Below, one piece after another: positions 7,434 through 16,597 of a stretch of 38,478 nucleotides of DNA. Where the stretch lies: assembly GCA_016763075.1 (NCBI GenBank), contig JAESUM010000005.1:1-38478 (forward strand). The letters run 5' to 3'. The stretch comes from Pseudomonadales bacterium. Lineage in GTDB: Bacteria > Pseudomonadota > Gammaproteobacteria > Pseudomonadales > JAHRWD01. The stretch's first letter is position 1. Each line of letters starts with the position of its first letter. A program made the translations under genes and the position numbers. Under the pieces are notes generated by a model. The model did no database searches. It worked only from the letters and a program-made list of their open reading frames with translations, and was not told where the DNA came from.

Positions 7434-9107
7434 ATGCAGGGCAATCTAACGTCATATCATCTGGTTAAACAGGAGCTTCACAAGACTCTTGAACAGGCCA
7501 AGATGCACCTAGAAAGCTTCACGGAAGACACTGAAAGTCACGGTCAACTCAATGCCTTTGTCGATCTTATCGAACAGGTTCATGGCTGCATTCGGCTCTT
7601 GCGTTTTCGTGGAGTAGATACGCTGACAAGTGAAATTCTTCAACTTGCAAAGAGCTTTCATGAGGTTGCTATTGATCAACGTGAACAATACCTATCTGCC
7701 GTTATCTGCAGCTTAATCGAGTTAGAGCAATATCTTGAGTATGTTGATAACTCACAATCAGAATTTCCTGCACTGTTGCTGGGCTCTATCAATAGGTTAC
7801 GAAAAGCAGGTGGTAAATACGCGCTACCTGAAGACTATTTTTATACGCAAAACCCTGAATTTAGCAGCTCAGTAACCGCTCAACTTGAAAACCAAACTGA
7901 GCCAGAAAGTGCTTCGACACCACCAGAACGGCTGCGCAGATTACGCCAAATGTACCAAGTAGGTTTAACCGGTTATATTCGCGAACAAAATATCGAAAGC
8001 AGCTTGGCGATGATGGCGCGCGCACTCACCCGCACCATTGACCAACAAATACCCGGAAACTACGGCCTCATGTTCGGCTTTGCGACGGCCGCCGTGAGCG
8101 CAATGTGTGAATCTACCATTGCGCCGACTAAAGAGCGCAAACAGTTATTTTCATCCATAGATAAGCAATATAGAAACCTGATCAACCAGCCTGAGCAAGC
8201 ACCGAAACTTGAATATTGCGAAACGCTGATATGCGGTTTTAGTTATCTATTCTTAATTTCCGGTTCTACCGCACCGGTTATCCGCACATTAGTGGATCAA
8301 TATTCGATTAAACCGTTGTTTTTTACTGAATTAGATATTCAAATTCAGCAAGAAGTATTATCAAGCCCAGACGCCGCCGCTAGTCGTTCGCTTGTGCGTG
8401 CAGTCTCAACAGAACTCACTTCGGTCAAAGATAATATCGAGCTTGCGTTTAAAACAAGCGAGCTAAATCAACCGGTCAATTTTGAGAGCCTCATTGAGCC
8501 AATCAAAGAAATTTGCCGCATTTTTGAAATGGCAAAAATGACCGATTCAGTCGAAATCATGAATACCATTCTTACTCGAATTGAAGAATGGGATATCCAG
8601 AAAGGCCTTTTACACGAAGATGAATTTAGTGAAATTGCAGATCAATTAACGTTGATTGAAAATCAAATACACCAGCTCAACAGGCCAAGAGGTGCGGGGA
8701 AAACGACTGTATCGGCTCGACTTGGAATACTGCAAGAAGCTCAACAACATGTCATTACTGAAACCAAAGACGGTTTAGCCCTTACTAAACGTAGCATCGA
8801 TGCATACCTTAGTTCTGGCGGCGACACGATGCATTTGCTGAACCTGACAACGTTAATGGAAACCGTTCGAGGCGGCACTCTATTTTTAGGCCTCGAAGAA
8901 GTGACCAATATTTTAAAAGTCTGCCAAAAATACATTCAATCTAATCTAGTAGAAAGCCAAGATCCGATTCAGTCTGAGAGTTTAGAAACCCTCGCAGATG
9001 TAATTATCAGCGTAGAGTATTATCTCGAAAACATGGATTTGAACCTAAACAGCAACAAGAAAATACTCTCCTTGGCTGAAGATGGCATTAAGGAGCTTGC
9101 AGCCTAA
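7434..9107 (+). CDS. fimL: FimL-like protein (ChpA N-terminal homologue with degenerate Hpt domains)
   Basis: 557 residues, mostly helical, soluble. It resembles the N-terminal region of ChpA/PilL and matches FimL of Pseudomonas in size and neighbourhood (nudC follows). FimL supports twitching motility and cAMP/Vfr signalling in P. aeruginosa. Two Hpt-like helices are visible, at EQVHGCIRLLRFRG (47-60) and METVRGGTLFLGL (475-487). In the pattern H-x-L-K-G of an active Hpt domain, the His position is Glu in both (E47 and E476), so neither can take part in histidine phosphotransfer. No CheA kinase, CheW or receiver domain is present. ATG at 7434; no clear Shine-Dalgarno. The nudC gene begins 217 bp later. 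Function here is inferred from homology and context. Confidence 0.82.
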   Translation: MQGNLTSYHLVKQELHKTLEQAKMHLESFTEDTESHGQLNAFVDLIEQVHGCIRLLRFRGVDTLTSEILQLAKSFHEVAIDQREQYLSAVICSLIELEQYLEYVDNSQSEFPALLLGSINRLRKAGGKYALPEDYFYTQNPEFSSSVTAQLENQTEPESASTPPERLRRLRQMYQVGLTGYIREQNIESSLAMMARALTRTIDQQIPGNYGLMFGFATAAVSAMCESTIAPTKERKQLFSSIDKQYRNLINQPEQAPKLEYCETLICGFSYLFLISGSTAPVIRTLVDQYSIKPLFFTELDIQIQQEVLSSPDAAASRSLVRAVSTELTSVKDNIELAFKTSELNQPVNFESLIEPIKEICRIFEMAKMTDSVEIMNTILTRIEEWDIQKGLLHEDEFSEIADQLTLIENQIHQLNRPRGAGKTTVSARLGILQEAQQHVITETKDGLALTKRSIDAYLSSGGDTMHLLNLTTLMETVRGGTLFLGLEEVTNILKVCQKYIQSNLVESQDPIQSESLETLADVIISVEYYLENMDLNLNSNKKILSLAEDGIKELAA

Positions 9108-9324
9108 CTGCCTGCTCCATTTTTTACCCGCACGTATGATTACTTTTCTCTCATATAATTTCCAATTTATAGCCTTTCATAAGATTAAGCGTTTTACTTG
9201 AAAGGCCTTCTCCCAATACAATAGAAACCATCGCTAATCTACTGAGCTACTTTCAGCTTCCCTGAAGCCAGACCTCGTAGTCATGCACTCGTAACCATAA
9301 TTAATAAAACCAAGACGGTGACCT

Positions 9325-10161
9325 ATGAATTGGGAAGAAGATAAATTCAAATTTGTACCCGGTACAATAGCCCCAGATGACCACAGCGATGCTCATCACA
9401 TTGTTATCAGCGGCAACCAAATTGTCGCGCCAAATGGTGCCAAAGTCTGGCGTCCGTTTACCGATGACGAGATGAAATGGCTTGGCTGCGACATTATTTC
9501 TAAGCACTACCTTGGTGAATTCGACTCAAAACCTTGTTTTGTACATGAGATCATGGAGCAAAAAACAGCTCCTGGTGGGCACCAATACATAGGCCTTTAC
9601 GGCGTATTAGGGCAGGTCCAAGCAGACCTTTTCTCGGTTGCAGGCAGGGCTGTTCAGGTTCTAGAATGGCACCGCAATCATATTTTTTGCGGCCGATGCG
9701 GCACAGAAAACAACCAGCACGATGTCGATCGTGCAAAGGTATGTGGCCAATGCGGCTTAATGGCGTACCCGCGTATATCGCCATGCATCATTGTATTGGT
9801 CACCCGTGGCGAAGAGATTTTACTGGCTAACTCTCCACAATTTCCAGCGGGAATGTACAGTACATTGGCCGGATTTATGGAAGCTGGCGAGTCTGTTGAA
9901 CAGACATTACACCGCGAAGTATTTGAAGAAGTAGGCATTGAAGTTACCAACGTGCAGTACGCTCATAGCCAATCTTGGCCTTTCCCTAATAATATTATGC
10001 TTGGCTTTTATGCTGAATATAAATCAGGTGAGCTGAAGCCAGATGGTAATGAAATTCTGGATGCGCAGTGGTTCCACTATAAAGATCTTCCTAATTTCCC
10101 TGGAAATTCCGCAATTTCTGGTTGGTTGATTTCCGACTACATCAAACAATTCGATAAATAA
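9325..10161 (+). CDS. nudC: NudC, NAD(H) diphosphatase / RNA deNADding hydrolase
   Basis: 278 residues. The N-terminal domain (1-115) is followed by a four-Cys zinc ribbon (C122, C125, C140, C143) and a Nudix domain. The Nudix box runs from G183 to I205 with REVFEEVGI at its end (197-205). The NADH-pyrophosphatase hallmark SQPWPFPxS appears as SQSWPFPNN (215-223), with two changes from consensus. The enzyme cleaves NAD(H) to NMN(H) and AMP and can remove NAD caps from RNA. It precedes sohB by only 18 bp, so both are probably one transcript. ATG at 9325. The upstream 217-bp gap has a 7-bp inverted repeat (9172-9178 with 9200-9206) but no T run. Confidence 0.95.
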   Translation: MNWEEDKFKFVPGTIAPDDHSDAHHIVISGNQIVAPNGAKVWRPFTDDEMKWLGCDIISKHYLGEFDSKPCFVHEIMEQKTAPGGHQYIGLYGVLGQVQADLFSVAGRAVQVLEWHRNHIFCGRCGTENNQHDVDRAKVCGQCGLMAYPRISPCIIVLVTRGEEILLANSPQFPAGMYSTLAGFMEAGESVEQTLHREVFEEVGIEVTNVQYAHSQSWPFPNNIMLGFYAEYKSGELKPDGNEILDAQWFHYKDLPNFPGNSAISGWLISDYIKQFDK

Positions 10162-10179
10162 CCGCACAGGAGATTTTTA

Positions 10180-11226
10180 ATGGTCGAGATCATCATGCAG
10201 TACGGCCTATTCCTCGCCGAAACCATCACTTTTGTGATTGCATTTGTGGTAATTCTTGCAGCGATTGCAGGCTTTAGCTCAAAGAACAAAAGTAACGAGC
10301 AAGGATACATTGAAACGAAAAACCTCAATACTGAATACGATGCTATGAAGGAATCGATTCAACACGAGGTTCTAACCAAGCAACAACTCAAAGCAAACGC
10401 CAAACAATATAAAACCGATGATAAAGCCAAAACTAAACTAGCTAACGATGATTCGGTGACTCGGCGTAAGCGATCATTCGTTTTGAATTTTGATGGCGAT
10501 ATCAAAGCTAGCGCGGTCGAGTCACTTCGCCGAGAAATTTCTGCAGTGCTGTCGATCGCCGAGCCTCAAGACGAAGTGATTTTAGTGCTAGAAAGTAGCG
10601 GTGGTATGGTGCACGCATACGGCCTTGCAGCCTCACAACTCGACCGTATTAAAAAACGCGATATATCCCTGACTGTATGTGTCGACAAAGTTGCCGCAAG
10701 CGGTGGCTACATGATGGCCGTCTTGGCGGATAAAATACTAGCGGCGCCCTTTGCTGTATTAGGGTCAATTGGTGTAGTTGCTCAACTACCCAACTTTCAT
10801 CGGCTGTTGCAAAAAAACGATATCGATGTCGAGCTCCTAACCGCTGGCGAATATAAGCGCACCCTAACGATGCTGGGGGAAAACACCGATAAAGGCCGCG
10901 AAAAATTCGTTGAAGAACTCGAAGACACTCATACATTATTTAAAGATTTTGTTAGTGAACGCCGGCCTCAATTAGACATCGCCGCCGTTGCCACTGGTGA
11001 GGTTTGGTATGGTGCGCAAGCGGTTGGCAATCAACTGATTGATGATCTCATCACTAGCGATGAATATATTATGACGGCCTGCGATTCTGCAGATGTCTAT
11101 CAAGTGACATACACGCAAAAGAAATCCGTCGCGGACAAGCTTGGGTTTTCTGCTCAACGAGCGATGGATCGTGTATTACTGGCTTGGCAGAACTATTCAA
11201 TCAAAGATCGCTTTTCGCATAAATAA
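10180..11226 (+). CDS. sohB: SohB-type inner-membrane S49 peptidase
   Basis: 348 residues. A hydrophobic N-terminal helix (about 8-31) anchors the protein in the inner membrane. A charged linker (33-95) leads to an S49/ClpP-fold protease domain. The nucleophile is Ser174 in VAASGGYMM (171-179), and the general-base Lys is probably K226 in GEYKRTL (223-229), as in the SppA family. The single-domain size fits SohB, not the double-length SppA. The active site probably faces the periplasm and may clear signal peptides or damaged membrane proteins. The ATG at 10180 has a good AGGAGA ribosome site, and the gene follows nudC by 18 bp. Confidence 0.92.
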   Translation: MVEIIMQYGLFLAETITFVIAFVVILAAIAGFSSKNKSNEQGYIETKNLNTEYDAMKESIQHEVLTKQQLKANAKQYKTDDKAKTKLANDDSVTRRKRSFVLNFDGDIKASAVESLRREISAVLSIAEPQDEVILVLESSGGMVHAYGLAASQLDRIKKRDISLTVCVDKVAASGGYMMAVLADKILAAPFAVLGSIGVVAQLPNFHRLLQKNDIDVELLTAGEYKRTLTMLGENTDKGREKFVEELEDTHTLFKDFVSERRPQLDIAAVATGEVWYGAQAVGNQLIDDLITSDEYIMTACDSADVYQVTYTQKKSVADKLGFSAQRAMDRVLLAWQNYSIKDRFSHK

Positions 11227-11262
11227 TGTACTCGTAATCTGAATACACAGGGACTGCCTCCG

Positions 11263-12267
11263 ATGACTTCATTCAAAGCACTGGTCACAAAAGAAGTAAG
11301 AGATGGCCTATTCGATAGCCAAGTGGAAACTCGCGAATTAGAAAGCTTACCTGAAGGTGAGCTTTTGATTCGCGTGCATTACTCGTCCCTTAATTACAAA
11401 GATGCTCTTTCTGCCACGGGTAATCGTGGCGTTACCCGTAAGTTCCCGCATACACCAGGCATCGATGCTGCTGGCATCATAGAAACCTCGTCAAACCCTG
11501 ATTTCAAACCCGGCGATAAAGTCATCGTTACAGGGTATGACTTGGGTATGGGCACCTCCGGTGGGTTTGCTGAATTCATCCGTGTACCCTCTTCCTGGGC
11601 GGTTAATCTTCCAGCAGCGCTTGATATGCGTCAGGCGATGATTTTGGGTACTGCAGGACTCACGGCGGCGCTGTGCATTGAAAAACTACAAGTAATCGGC
11701 GTAACGCCAGATTCTGGCGAAATACTGGTCACTGGCGCAACGGGCGGTGTTGGCAGTATATGCGTCACCATTTTGAGTAAGCTTGGATATCGAGTATTGG
11801 CCAGTTCCGGAAAGATCGACCAAGCCTCTTTTTTGAGCGATCTGGGTGCCAGCATGGTGATCGACCGCGAGACTCTCGCCGAACAATCCTCACGCGCTAT
11901 CAAAAAAGAGCAATGGGCGGGCGCTATTGATACCGTCGGTGGTGAAACCTTATCTAACGTGTTGAAATCTATTCAATATCAGGGTGCGGTTGCATGCTGC
12001 GGTTTAGTCTCGTCACCTGATTTTTCCACTTCGATCATGCCGTTTATTATCCGCGGCGTAAGCCTACTTGGGGTGGATTCTGTAGAGTTACCCAACGCGG
12101 TCAAACAAAAAACTTGGAATAAACTCGCTGATGAATGGAATGATTTACCGCTGGAACGCCTAGCCACTGAAATCACTATGGATCAGCTACCGGCGTACAT
12201 TGAGCGCATCATTAACGGAAAAATGGTAGGCCGCGTAGTGGTTGCTGTTGCTGCAAAAGACGCTTAA
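11263..12267 (+). CDS. acuI: Zinc-independent quinone oxidoreductase, AcuI/YhdH family
   Basis: 334-residue medium-chain dehydrogenase/reductase without catalytic zinc ligands. The family includes acrylyl-CoA reductase AcuI and E. coli YhdH. Characteristic stretches are SSLNYKDALSATG (41-53), the substrate-site segment YDLGMGTSGGFAEF (92-105) and the NADPH-binding loop VTGATGGVGS (156-165). It would reduce an activated double bond such as acryloyl-CoA, an intermediate in propionate or DMSP breakdown, but no pathway gene is nearby, so the substrate stays open. It starts with ATG 36 bp after sohB on the same strand and ends in a convergent gap with kdsB. Confidence 0.9.
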   Translation: MTSFKALVTKEVRDGLFDSQVETRELESLPEGELLIRVHYSSLNYKDALSATGNRGVTRKFPHTPGIDAAGIIETSSNPDFKPGDKVIVTGYDLGMGTSGGFAEFIRVPSSWAVNLPAALDMRQAMILGTAGLTAALCIEKLQVIGVTPDSGEILVTGATGGVGSICVTILSKLGYRVLASSGKIDQASFLSDLGASMVIDRETLAEQSSRAIKKEQWAGAIDTVGGETLSNVLKSIQYQGAVACCGLVSSPDFSTSIMPFIIRGVSLLGVDSVELPNAVKQKTWNKLADEWNDLPLERLATEITMDQLPAYIERIINGKMVGRVVVAVAAKDA

Positions 12268-12296
12268 ATAATCACGCCTTTCATTACATTCAAACC

Positions 12297-12333
12297 TAAC
12301 TACCCCGAACTAGCACCCTCTACCGGGTAGTTA
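12297..12333. terminator. Possible terminator or dyad between convergent acuI and kdsB
   Basis: A perfect 9-bp inverted repeat, TAACTACCC (12297-12305) and GGGTAGTTA (12325-12333), surrounds a 19-nt spacer in the 79-bp convergent gap. The position fits a shared terminator, but the long loop and lack of a T run make it weak. Confidence 0.4.
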
Positions 12334-12346
12334 CTCCAAGCCAACA

Positions 12347-13129
12347 CTAGCCATCTGAGTTTTTCATAACAATCGCGCGTACTCGTTCGGCATCTTCAGG
12401 TGTATCGACCCCAGCTGGCGGTACCTCGCAGGCTTGCTCCACATGAATACGTTTACCGTTCCATAATGCGCGAAGCTGCTCTAAAGATTCCGTTAATTCA
12501 ATTTCAGCTGCTGGCCAGTGAATAAATTGATCTAAAAAACTAACACGGTATCCGTAAATTCCAATGTGGCGCTGATAATTCACATTCGGAAGAGATGCGG
12601 TTGCAGGTGATTGGTTATTTTCACTGAAGTGATCACGAGCATATGGGATTGGAGCACGGCTAAAATAAAGCGCGTACTGATTGATATCACTGACAACTTT
12701 TACAGCGTTAGGGTCCATCAACTCTTCTAAAGTATCGATAGCGATACTCAGCGTGGACATATCTGCTGCGCTGTTGTTTGCCAAATTATTGGCGACTTGG
12801 TCAATTACCACGGCTGGAATCAGAGGTTCATCTCCCTGCACGTTAACCACAATTTGATCGGCATCTAACCCAATTTTATTGACCACTTCTTGAATTCGGT
12901 CGGTACCCGAAACATGCTGATCGGAGGTCATACACACTTCCCCGCCAAAGCCTTTTACCGCATCAGCTATACGAACATCATCAGTTGCCACCACGACAAT
13001 TTGCGCCTGGCTTTTTTGCGCCCGTTCATAAACGTGCTGGATCATCGTTTTACCAGCGATATCAATTAATGGCTTACCCGGCAAGCGGCTTGATGCGTAT
13101 CGCGCTGGAATAATAACGTGAAATGACAT
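12347..13129 (-). CDS. kdsB: KdsB, CMP-Kdo synthetase
   Basis: 260-residue 3-deoxy-manno-octulosonate cytidylyltransferase. It activates Kdo with CTP to CMP-Kdo for the LPS inner core, in the cytosol. Seen in the sequence: the nucleotide-binding start [15 protein letters not shown] (6-20, with R10 and K19), ATDD (48-51) and VQGDEPLI (97-104) for the Mg-CTP site. The ATG at 13129 has AGGATG as ribosome site. It follows lpxK with a 96-bp gap. In E. coli and many relatives a small Trm112-like gene (ycaR) sits between these two; here the gap is too short to hold it. Confidence 0.97.
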   Translation of the reverse strand: MSFHVIIPARYASSRLPGKPLIDIAGKTMIQHVYERAQKSQAQIVVVATDDVRIADAVKGFGGEVCMTSDQHVSGTDRIQEVVNKIGLDADQIVVNVQGDEPLIPAVVIDQVANNLANNSAADMSTLSIAIDTLEELMDPNAVKVVSDINQYALYFSRAPIPYARDHFSENNQSPATASLPNVNYQRHIGIYGYRVSFLDQFIHWPAAEIELTESLEQLRALWNGKRIHVEQACEVPPAGVDTPEDAERVRAIVMKNSDG

Positions 13130-13225
13130 GTGAACATCCTATGGGGCTGCTTTAGTATTGCGCGGTTATAGATAGTTGAACAAAAATCACGCAGTGGAGA
13201 TGGCTCGTGGCCATCGTGAAAACGT

Positions 13226-14233
13226 CTATTTTTTTACGCTAAGTTTCGATAACTTGCTGAGTAATTCAATTGTAAATTGTTCATCAAGAGCCGCTGACAC
13301 GCGAAGAAACCAACCGTTGTTAAACCAGCTACCATCACATTTCACTGCGTCTTTCTCCGTCATCAACACAGGCTGATCGGAAAAACCTGAAAAATCTGCA
13401 GCGCGATAACGGTGGTGGTCAGGAAACGGAAATTTTTCAACATCAAAGCCTAAGGTTCGCAGTGTAGAAAAAAACCGTGCTGGGTTACCTATTCCTGCAA
13501 CACCTTGAACCTGTTTGGAATCAGTCCAACTTACTGCATCAACAACCGAAGCATCTTTTAATGAGACAAATTGATTGGGCACCAGCTGCATTGGAAAGGT
13601 TTTAGCCTGATGAGTATTTGTGGTGACTTTACCGTTATAAACAATAAAATCCACCTGCTCTAAACGTTCAACTGGCTCGCGCAGCGGCCCTGCAGGCAAA
13701 CATTTTTGGTTGCCAAAGCCACGCGCGGCGTCGACAACGGCAATCTCAATATCGCGCCCTAATGCATAGTGTTGCATTCCATCGTCGCTAATTAAAACAT
13801 CGCAATCACACTTCGCCAGAATGTATTGCGCAGCGCCTACACGGTTTGGGTCTATCACCACGGGGCATTGCGTTCGCTGGGCCAATAGTAGTGGCTCGTC
13901 CCCTACTTCAGTGGGGGAGTCATTGGTAGATATTAAACGGGGAAATTCTTTTGTCGCTGCGCCGTAACCACGGCTCACAATGCCAGGCTTGTAACCTGCT
14001 TGTTTTAGTTGCTCAACCAATGCAATCACTAAAGGTGTTTTTCCACTACCGCCGACTGAAATATTCCCTACAATAATGACCGGAACCGGTGCATTCCAAA
14101 TTGTTTTATGACCGCTAAGGTATTGGGCTTTTCGTCGTGCAGCAAGATAACTATACAACGCAGCCAGTGGGCTCAGTATTGCAACCCAGCGTTTATTTTC
14201 GTACCAAGCTCTGACAATAAACTGCAAAACCAA
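13226..14233 (-). CDS. lpxK: LpxK, tetraacyldisaccharide 4'-kinase
   Basis: 335 residues. LpxK phosphorylates the 4' position of the lipid A disaccharide precursor at the inner membrane. The N-terminal amphipathic/hydrophobic helix (about 15-30) and the P-loop GNISVGGSGKT (56-66) are clear, followed by SRGYG and the DDGMQH motif typical of the family. The start is TTG at 14233, 2 bp after the msbA stop, so translation is probably coupled. No ATG in this region fits the N terminus. It is transcribed with msbA upstream and kdsB downstream, all working on lipid A/Kdo. Confidence 0.96.
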   Translation of the reverse strand: MVLQFIVRAWYENKRWVAILSPLAALYSYLAARRKAQYLSGHKTIWNAPVPVIIVGNISVGGSGKTPLVIALVEQLKQAGYKPGIVSRGYGAATKEFPRLISTNDSPTEVGDEPLLLAQRTQCPVVIDPNRVGAAQYILAKCDCDVLISDDGMQHYALGRDIEIAVVDAARGFGNQKCLPAGPLREPVERLEQVDFIVYNGKVTTNTHQAKTFPMQLVPNQFVSLKDASVVDAVSWTDSKQVQGVAGIGNPARFFSTLRTLGFDVEKFPFPDHHRYRAADFSGFSDQPVLMTEKDAVKCDGSWFNNGWFLRVSAALDEQFTIELLSKLSKLSVKK

Positions 14234-14235
14234 CT

Positions 14236-16056
14236 CTACTTAGCTTCGCCTGAAGCAGGGTCAATCGCAGTTGGTGGTTTTGTAAGTTCTGTGTCGGAAA
14301 ACTGCATTCTATACAAGGTTGCATACTTACCTTTATGAGCCAATAGCTCGGTATGGGTACCCATCTCAATGATCTCACCTTGGTCCATTACAACAATTTT
14401 ATCTGCATTTTCAATGGTTGATAAGCGGTGGGCAATCACAAGTGTGGTGCGGTTTTCCATCACTCGCTCAAGAGCTTGCTGGATATTTTTTTCAGATTCC
14501 GTGTCAAGCGCAGAAGTGGCCTCATCTAAAATTAAAATGGGTGCATTCTTGAGCAATGACCGTGCGATAGCCATTCGTTGACGTTGGCCGCCAGAGAGCA
14601 ATACTCCTTGGTCACCAACCATTGTGTTAAACCCTTGGGGAAGTTGTTCAATAAACTCTAGGGCATTCGCGGCCGTAGCCGCTGCTTTCACTTCTTCGAG
14701 GCTAGATCCACCTAAGCTACCGTAGGCAATATTATTTTGTACGGTGTCGTTAAATAAGGTTACTTGTTGGCTCACTAACGCAATCTGATTTCTTAAGTCT
14801 TTAAGCTTGAATGATTCAATCGGTTTACCATCTAATAAGATTTCACCCGACCCAATATCATAAAAACGCGGAATTAAGTTTGCCATCGTTGATTTCCCGC
14901 TACCGGATTTCCCAACTAAAGCAACGGTTTGCCCTGGCTCAATAGTAAGGTTAATCCCTTTTAAAACCGGGCGGTCAGCAATGTAATTAAATCCAACATT
15001 ATTAAATTCTATTCGGCCCTCAGCCTTGTCTAACGGTAAAACGCCGGTATCGCGTTCATCTTGTTCGTCTAGTTGTTGAAATATATCTACCGCAGCAGCC
15101 AAGCCTCGTTGCAATTTTGCGTTGATATCCGATAACTGCTTTAACGGTTTGGGCAACATACTTGCAGCACTTATAAAGGCCACAAAAGCACCTGGGCTCA
15201 TATCGCCAATCATCTCCGGAGACAGCGCAAGCCAGACCAAAACAGCCATCGCAAAAGCAGTAATAAACTGAATGAGCGGTGAACTCACAGCAATGGTCGC
15301 TTCCATTTTCATGGTCTGTTGGCGTGTATAGTTACTTATTTTTCTAAAACGAGATTTTTCGATCTCACTGCCACCAAAAATACGTACTTCTTTATAGCCA
15401 CTAACCGCCTCGGTAGAAATTTGGGTTACATCCCCCATCGAATTTTGGATACGACTACTGATACCGCGGAATCGTTTGCCGGCAAAACCAACCACCCACG
15501 CAATAATAGGTGTTATTGAAAGGATAACTAACGACAAACGCCAATTGACGTAAAGCAGGTAACTCAGCAGGGCAATTACAAATATGCCTTCACGGATCAG
15601 CACTTTGACTGCATCCGTTACCGCCCCCGTTACTTGTGAGACATGAAAGGTTATTTTTGCAACAAGGTGCCCCGACGCACTTTGATCGAAAAACGAACTA
15701 GACAGGGTTAAAAACTTATTAAACAGGTCTGAGCGCAAATTGTGGACTACAAAATTGGCAACATAAGCCAAGCAATAGTTACCCAAGAATGAGCCTATGC
15801 CCCGTACAAAAAACAACCCGACAAGCGCAAATGGTATCCAAAACCTTGCGTCAGTATTATCACCATTAACGGCATCTACCATGTGCTTCATCAATTCTGC
15901 AAAACCAACGCTAGCCAGCGAAAATATCGCAAACCCAGCAATGCTAAGCGCAAATGCTGCCCAAAATGGAGCAACGTAGGCCAACAAGCGTTTATATATT
16001 GCCCAATCGTTAACGTCTTGTGCAGAGGATTCTTTATCTAATTTATTTTCATGCAT
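14236..16056 (-). CDS. msbA: MsbA, lipid A/LPS flippase ABC exporter
   Basis: 606-residue half-transporter: six transmembrane helices in residues 20-325, then a nucleotide-binding domain. Walker A is GKSGSGKST (382-390), signature LSGGQ (487-491), Walker B LILDEATSALD (508-518) and switch His543. It works as a homodimer, flipping core-lipid A across the inner membrane. The gene is followed with a 2-bp gap by lpxK. A hairpin-forming inverted repeat lies between exbD and msbA. The C-terminal tail after 590 is short and variable. ATG at 16056, weak ribosome site. Confidence 0.95.
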   Translation of the reverse strand: MHENKLDKESSAQDVNDWAIYKRLLAYVAPFWAAFALSIAGFAIFSLASVGFAELMKHMVDAVNGDNTDARFWIPFALVGLFFVRGIGSFLGNYCLAYVANFVVHNLRSDLFNKFLTLSSSFFDQSASGHLVAKITFHVSQVTGAVTDAVKVLIREGIFVIALLSYLLYVNWRLSLVILSITPIIAWVVGFAGKRFRGISSRIQNSMGDVTQISTEAVSGYKEVRIFGGSEIEKSRFRKISNYTRQQTMKMEATIAVSSPLIQFITAFAMAVLVWLALSPEMIGDMSPGAFVAFISAASMLPKPLKQLSDINAKLQRGLAAAVDIFQQLDEQDERDTGVLPLDKAEGRIEFNNVGFNYIADRPVLKGINLTIEPGQTVALVGKSGSGKSTMANLIPRFYDIGSGEILLDGKPIESFKLKDLRNQIALVSQQVTLFNDTVQNNIAYGSLGGSSLEEVKAAATAANALEFIEQLPQGFNTMVGDQGVLLSGGQRQRMAIARSLLKNAPILILDEATSALDTESEKNIQQALERVMENRTTLVIAHRLSTIENADKIVVMDQGEIIEMGTHTELLAHKGKYATLYRMQFSDTELTKPPTAIDPASGEAK

Positions 16057-16109
16057 ACGGAAAAACTTGCTGGGCTGTTGTAACCAAATTTGAATTTATG
16101 AGGTGAATG

Positions 16110-16145
16110 GTGTTGCTGACTCGTTGAAGACCAAGCCAGCAACAC
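16110..16145. repeat. Inverted repeat between exbD and msbA
   Basis: GTGTTGCTG (16110-16118) pairs perfectly with CAGCAACAC (16137-16145) around 18 nt. It lies in the 112-bp gap between two same-strand genes. No T run follows on the minus strand, so it is better read as an mRNA hairpin (processing, stability or attenuation) than a terminator. Confidence 0.55.
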
Positions 16146-16168
16146 TAACGCGTAAGAACTGGCTGAGA

Positions 16169-16588
16169 TCAGTTTCCAGAGTTTTCACTGGTAGCGATGC
16201 TTAAATGAGAAAACCCTAATTGACCCGCAGCATCCATAGCGGTTACCACAGCGTGGTGCGGCGCATTTCTGTCGGCGGATATTAACAGAGGCATCGAGGT
16301 GTCACCATCGGATATCTTCATCATGGCTGCTTTTAAGGTTTTTAACTGCTGATCTACCAAGGGTTGTTCATTGATTGCGTATTTTCCTTCAACGCTTATT
16401 TGAACATCCAGAACTTTCACTTCAACATTAGATTGCTCACCAGCGGCATCAGGCAAATCGATGTTTAGCACCGTTTCTCGGTCAAAGGTCATTGAAACCA
16501 TAAAGAAGATCAATAACAGGAACACCACATCAATCAGCGGAGTCAGATCCAATGAAATATCATTGCTTTTTTGTCGGGCGAATTTCAC
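16169..16588 (-). CDS. exbD: ExbD/TolR-family biopolymer transport protein
   Basis: 139 residues. A short cytoplasmic N terminus, one transmembrane helix (about 17-36, LTPLIDVVFLLLIFF) and a periplasmic domain (37-139). The proton-pathway Asp of ExbD/TolR is D20. With ExbB it forms a proton-driven motor that normally powers TonB or Tol. No tonB or tolA is adjacent. The start is GTG at 16588, 9 bp after the exbB stop, so the two are coupled. Its place between comEC/exbB and msbA matches an arrangement known in pseudomonads. Confidence 0.93.
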   Translation of the reverse strand: MKFARQKSNDISLDLTPLIDVVFLLLIFFMVSMTFDRETVLNIDLPDAAGEQSNVEVKVLDVQISVEGKYAINEQPLVDQQLKTLKAAMMKISDGDTSMPLLISADRNAPHHAVVTAMDAAGQLGFSHLSIATSENSGN

Positions 16589-16597
16589 AGTACTGAC

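Noticed and set aside
9172-9206. Terminator after the fimL-like gene
   Set aside because: A 7-bp stem with a 21-nt loop and no T run; kept only as a remark in the nudC entry.
13199-13215. Terminator at the end of lpxK (GATGGC/GCCATC hairpin)
   Set aside because: A 6-bp stem without an adjacent T run, overlapping the region just past the lpxK stop; too weak, and kdsB probably continues the transcript.
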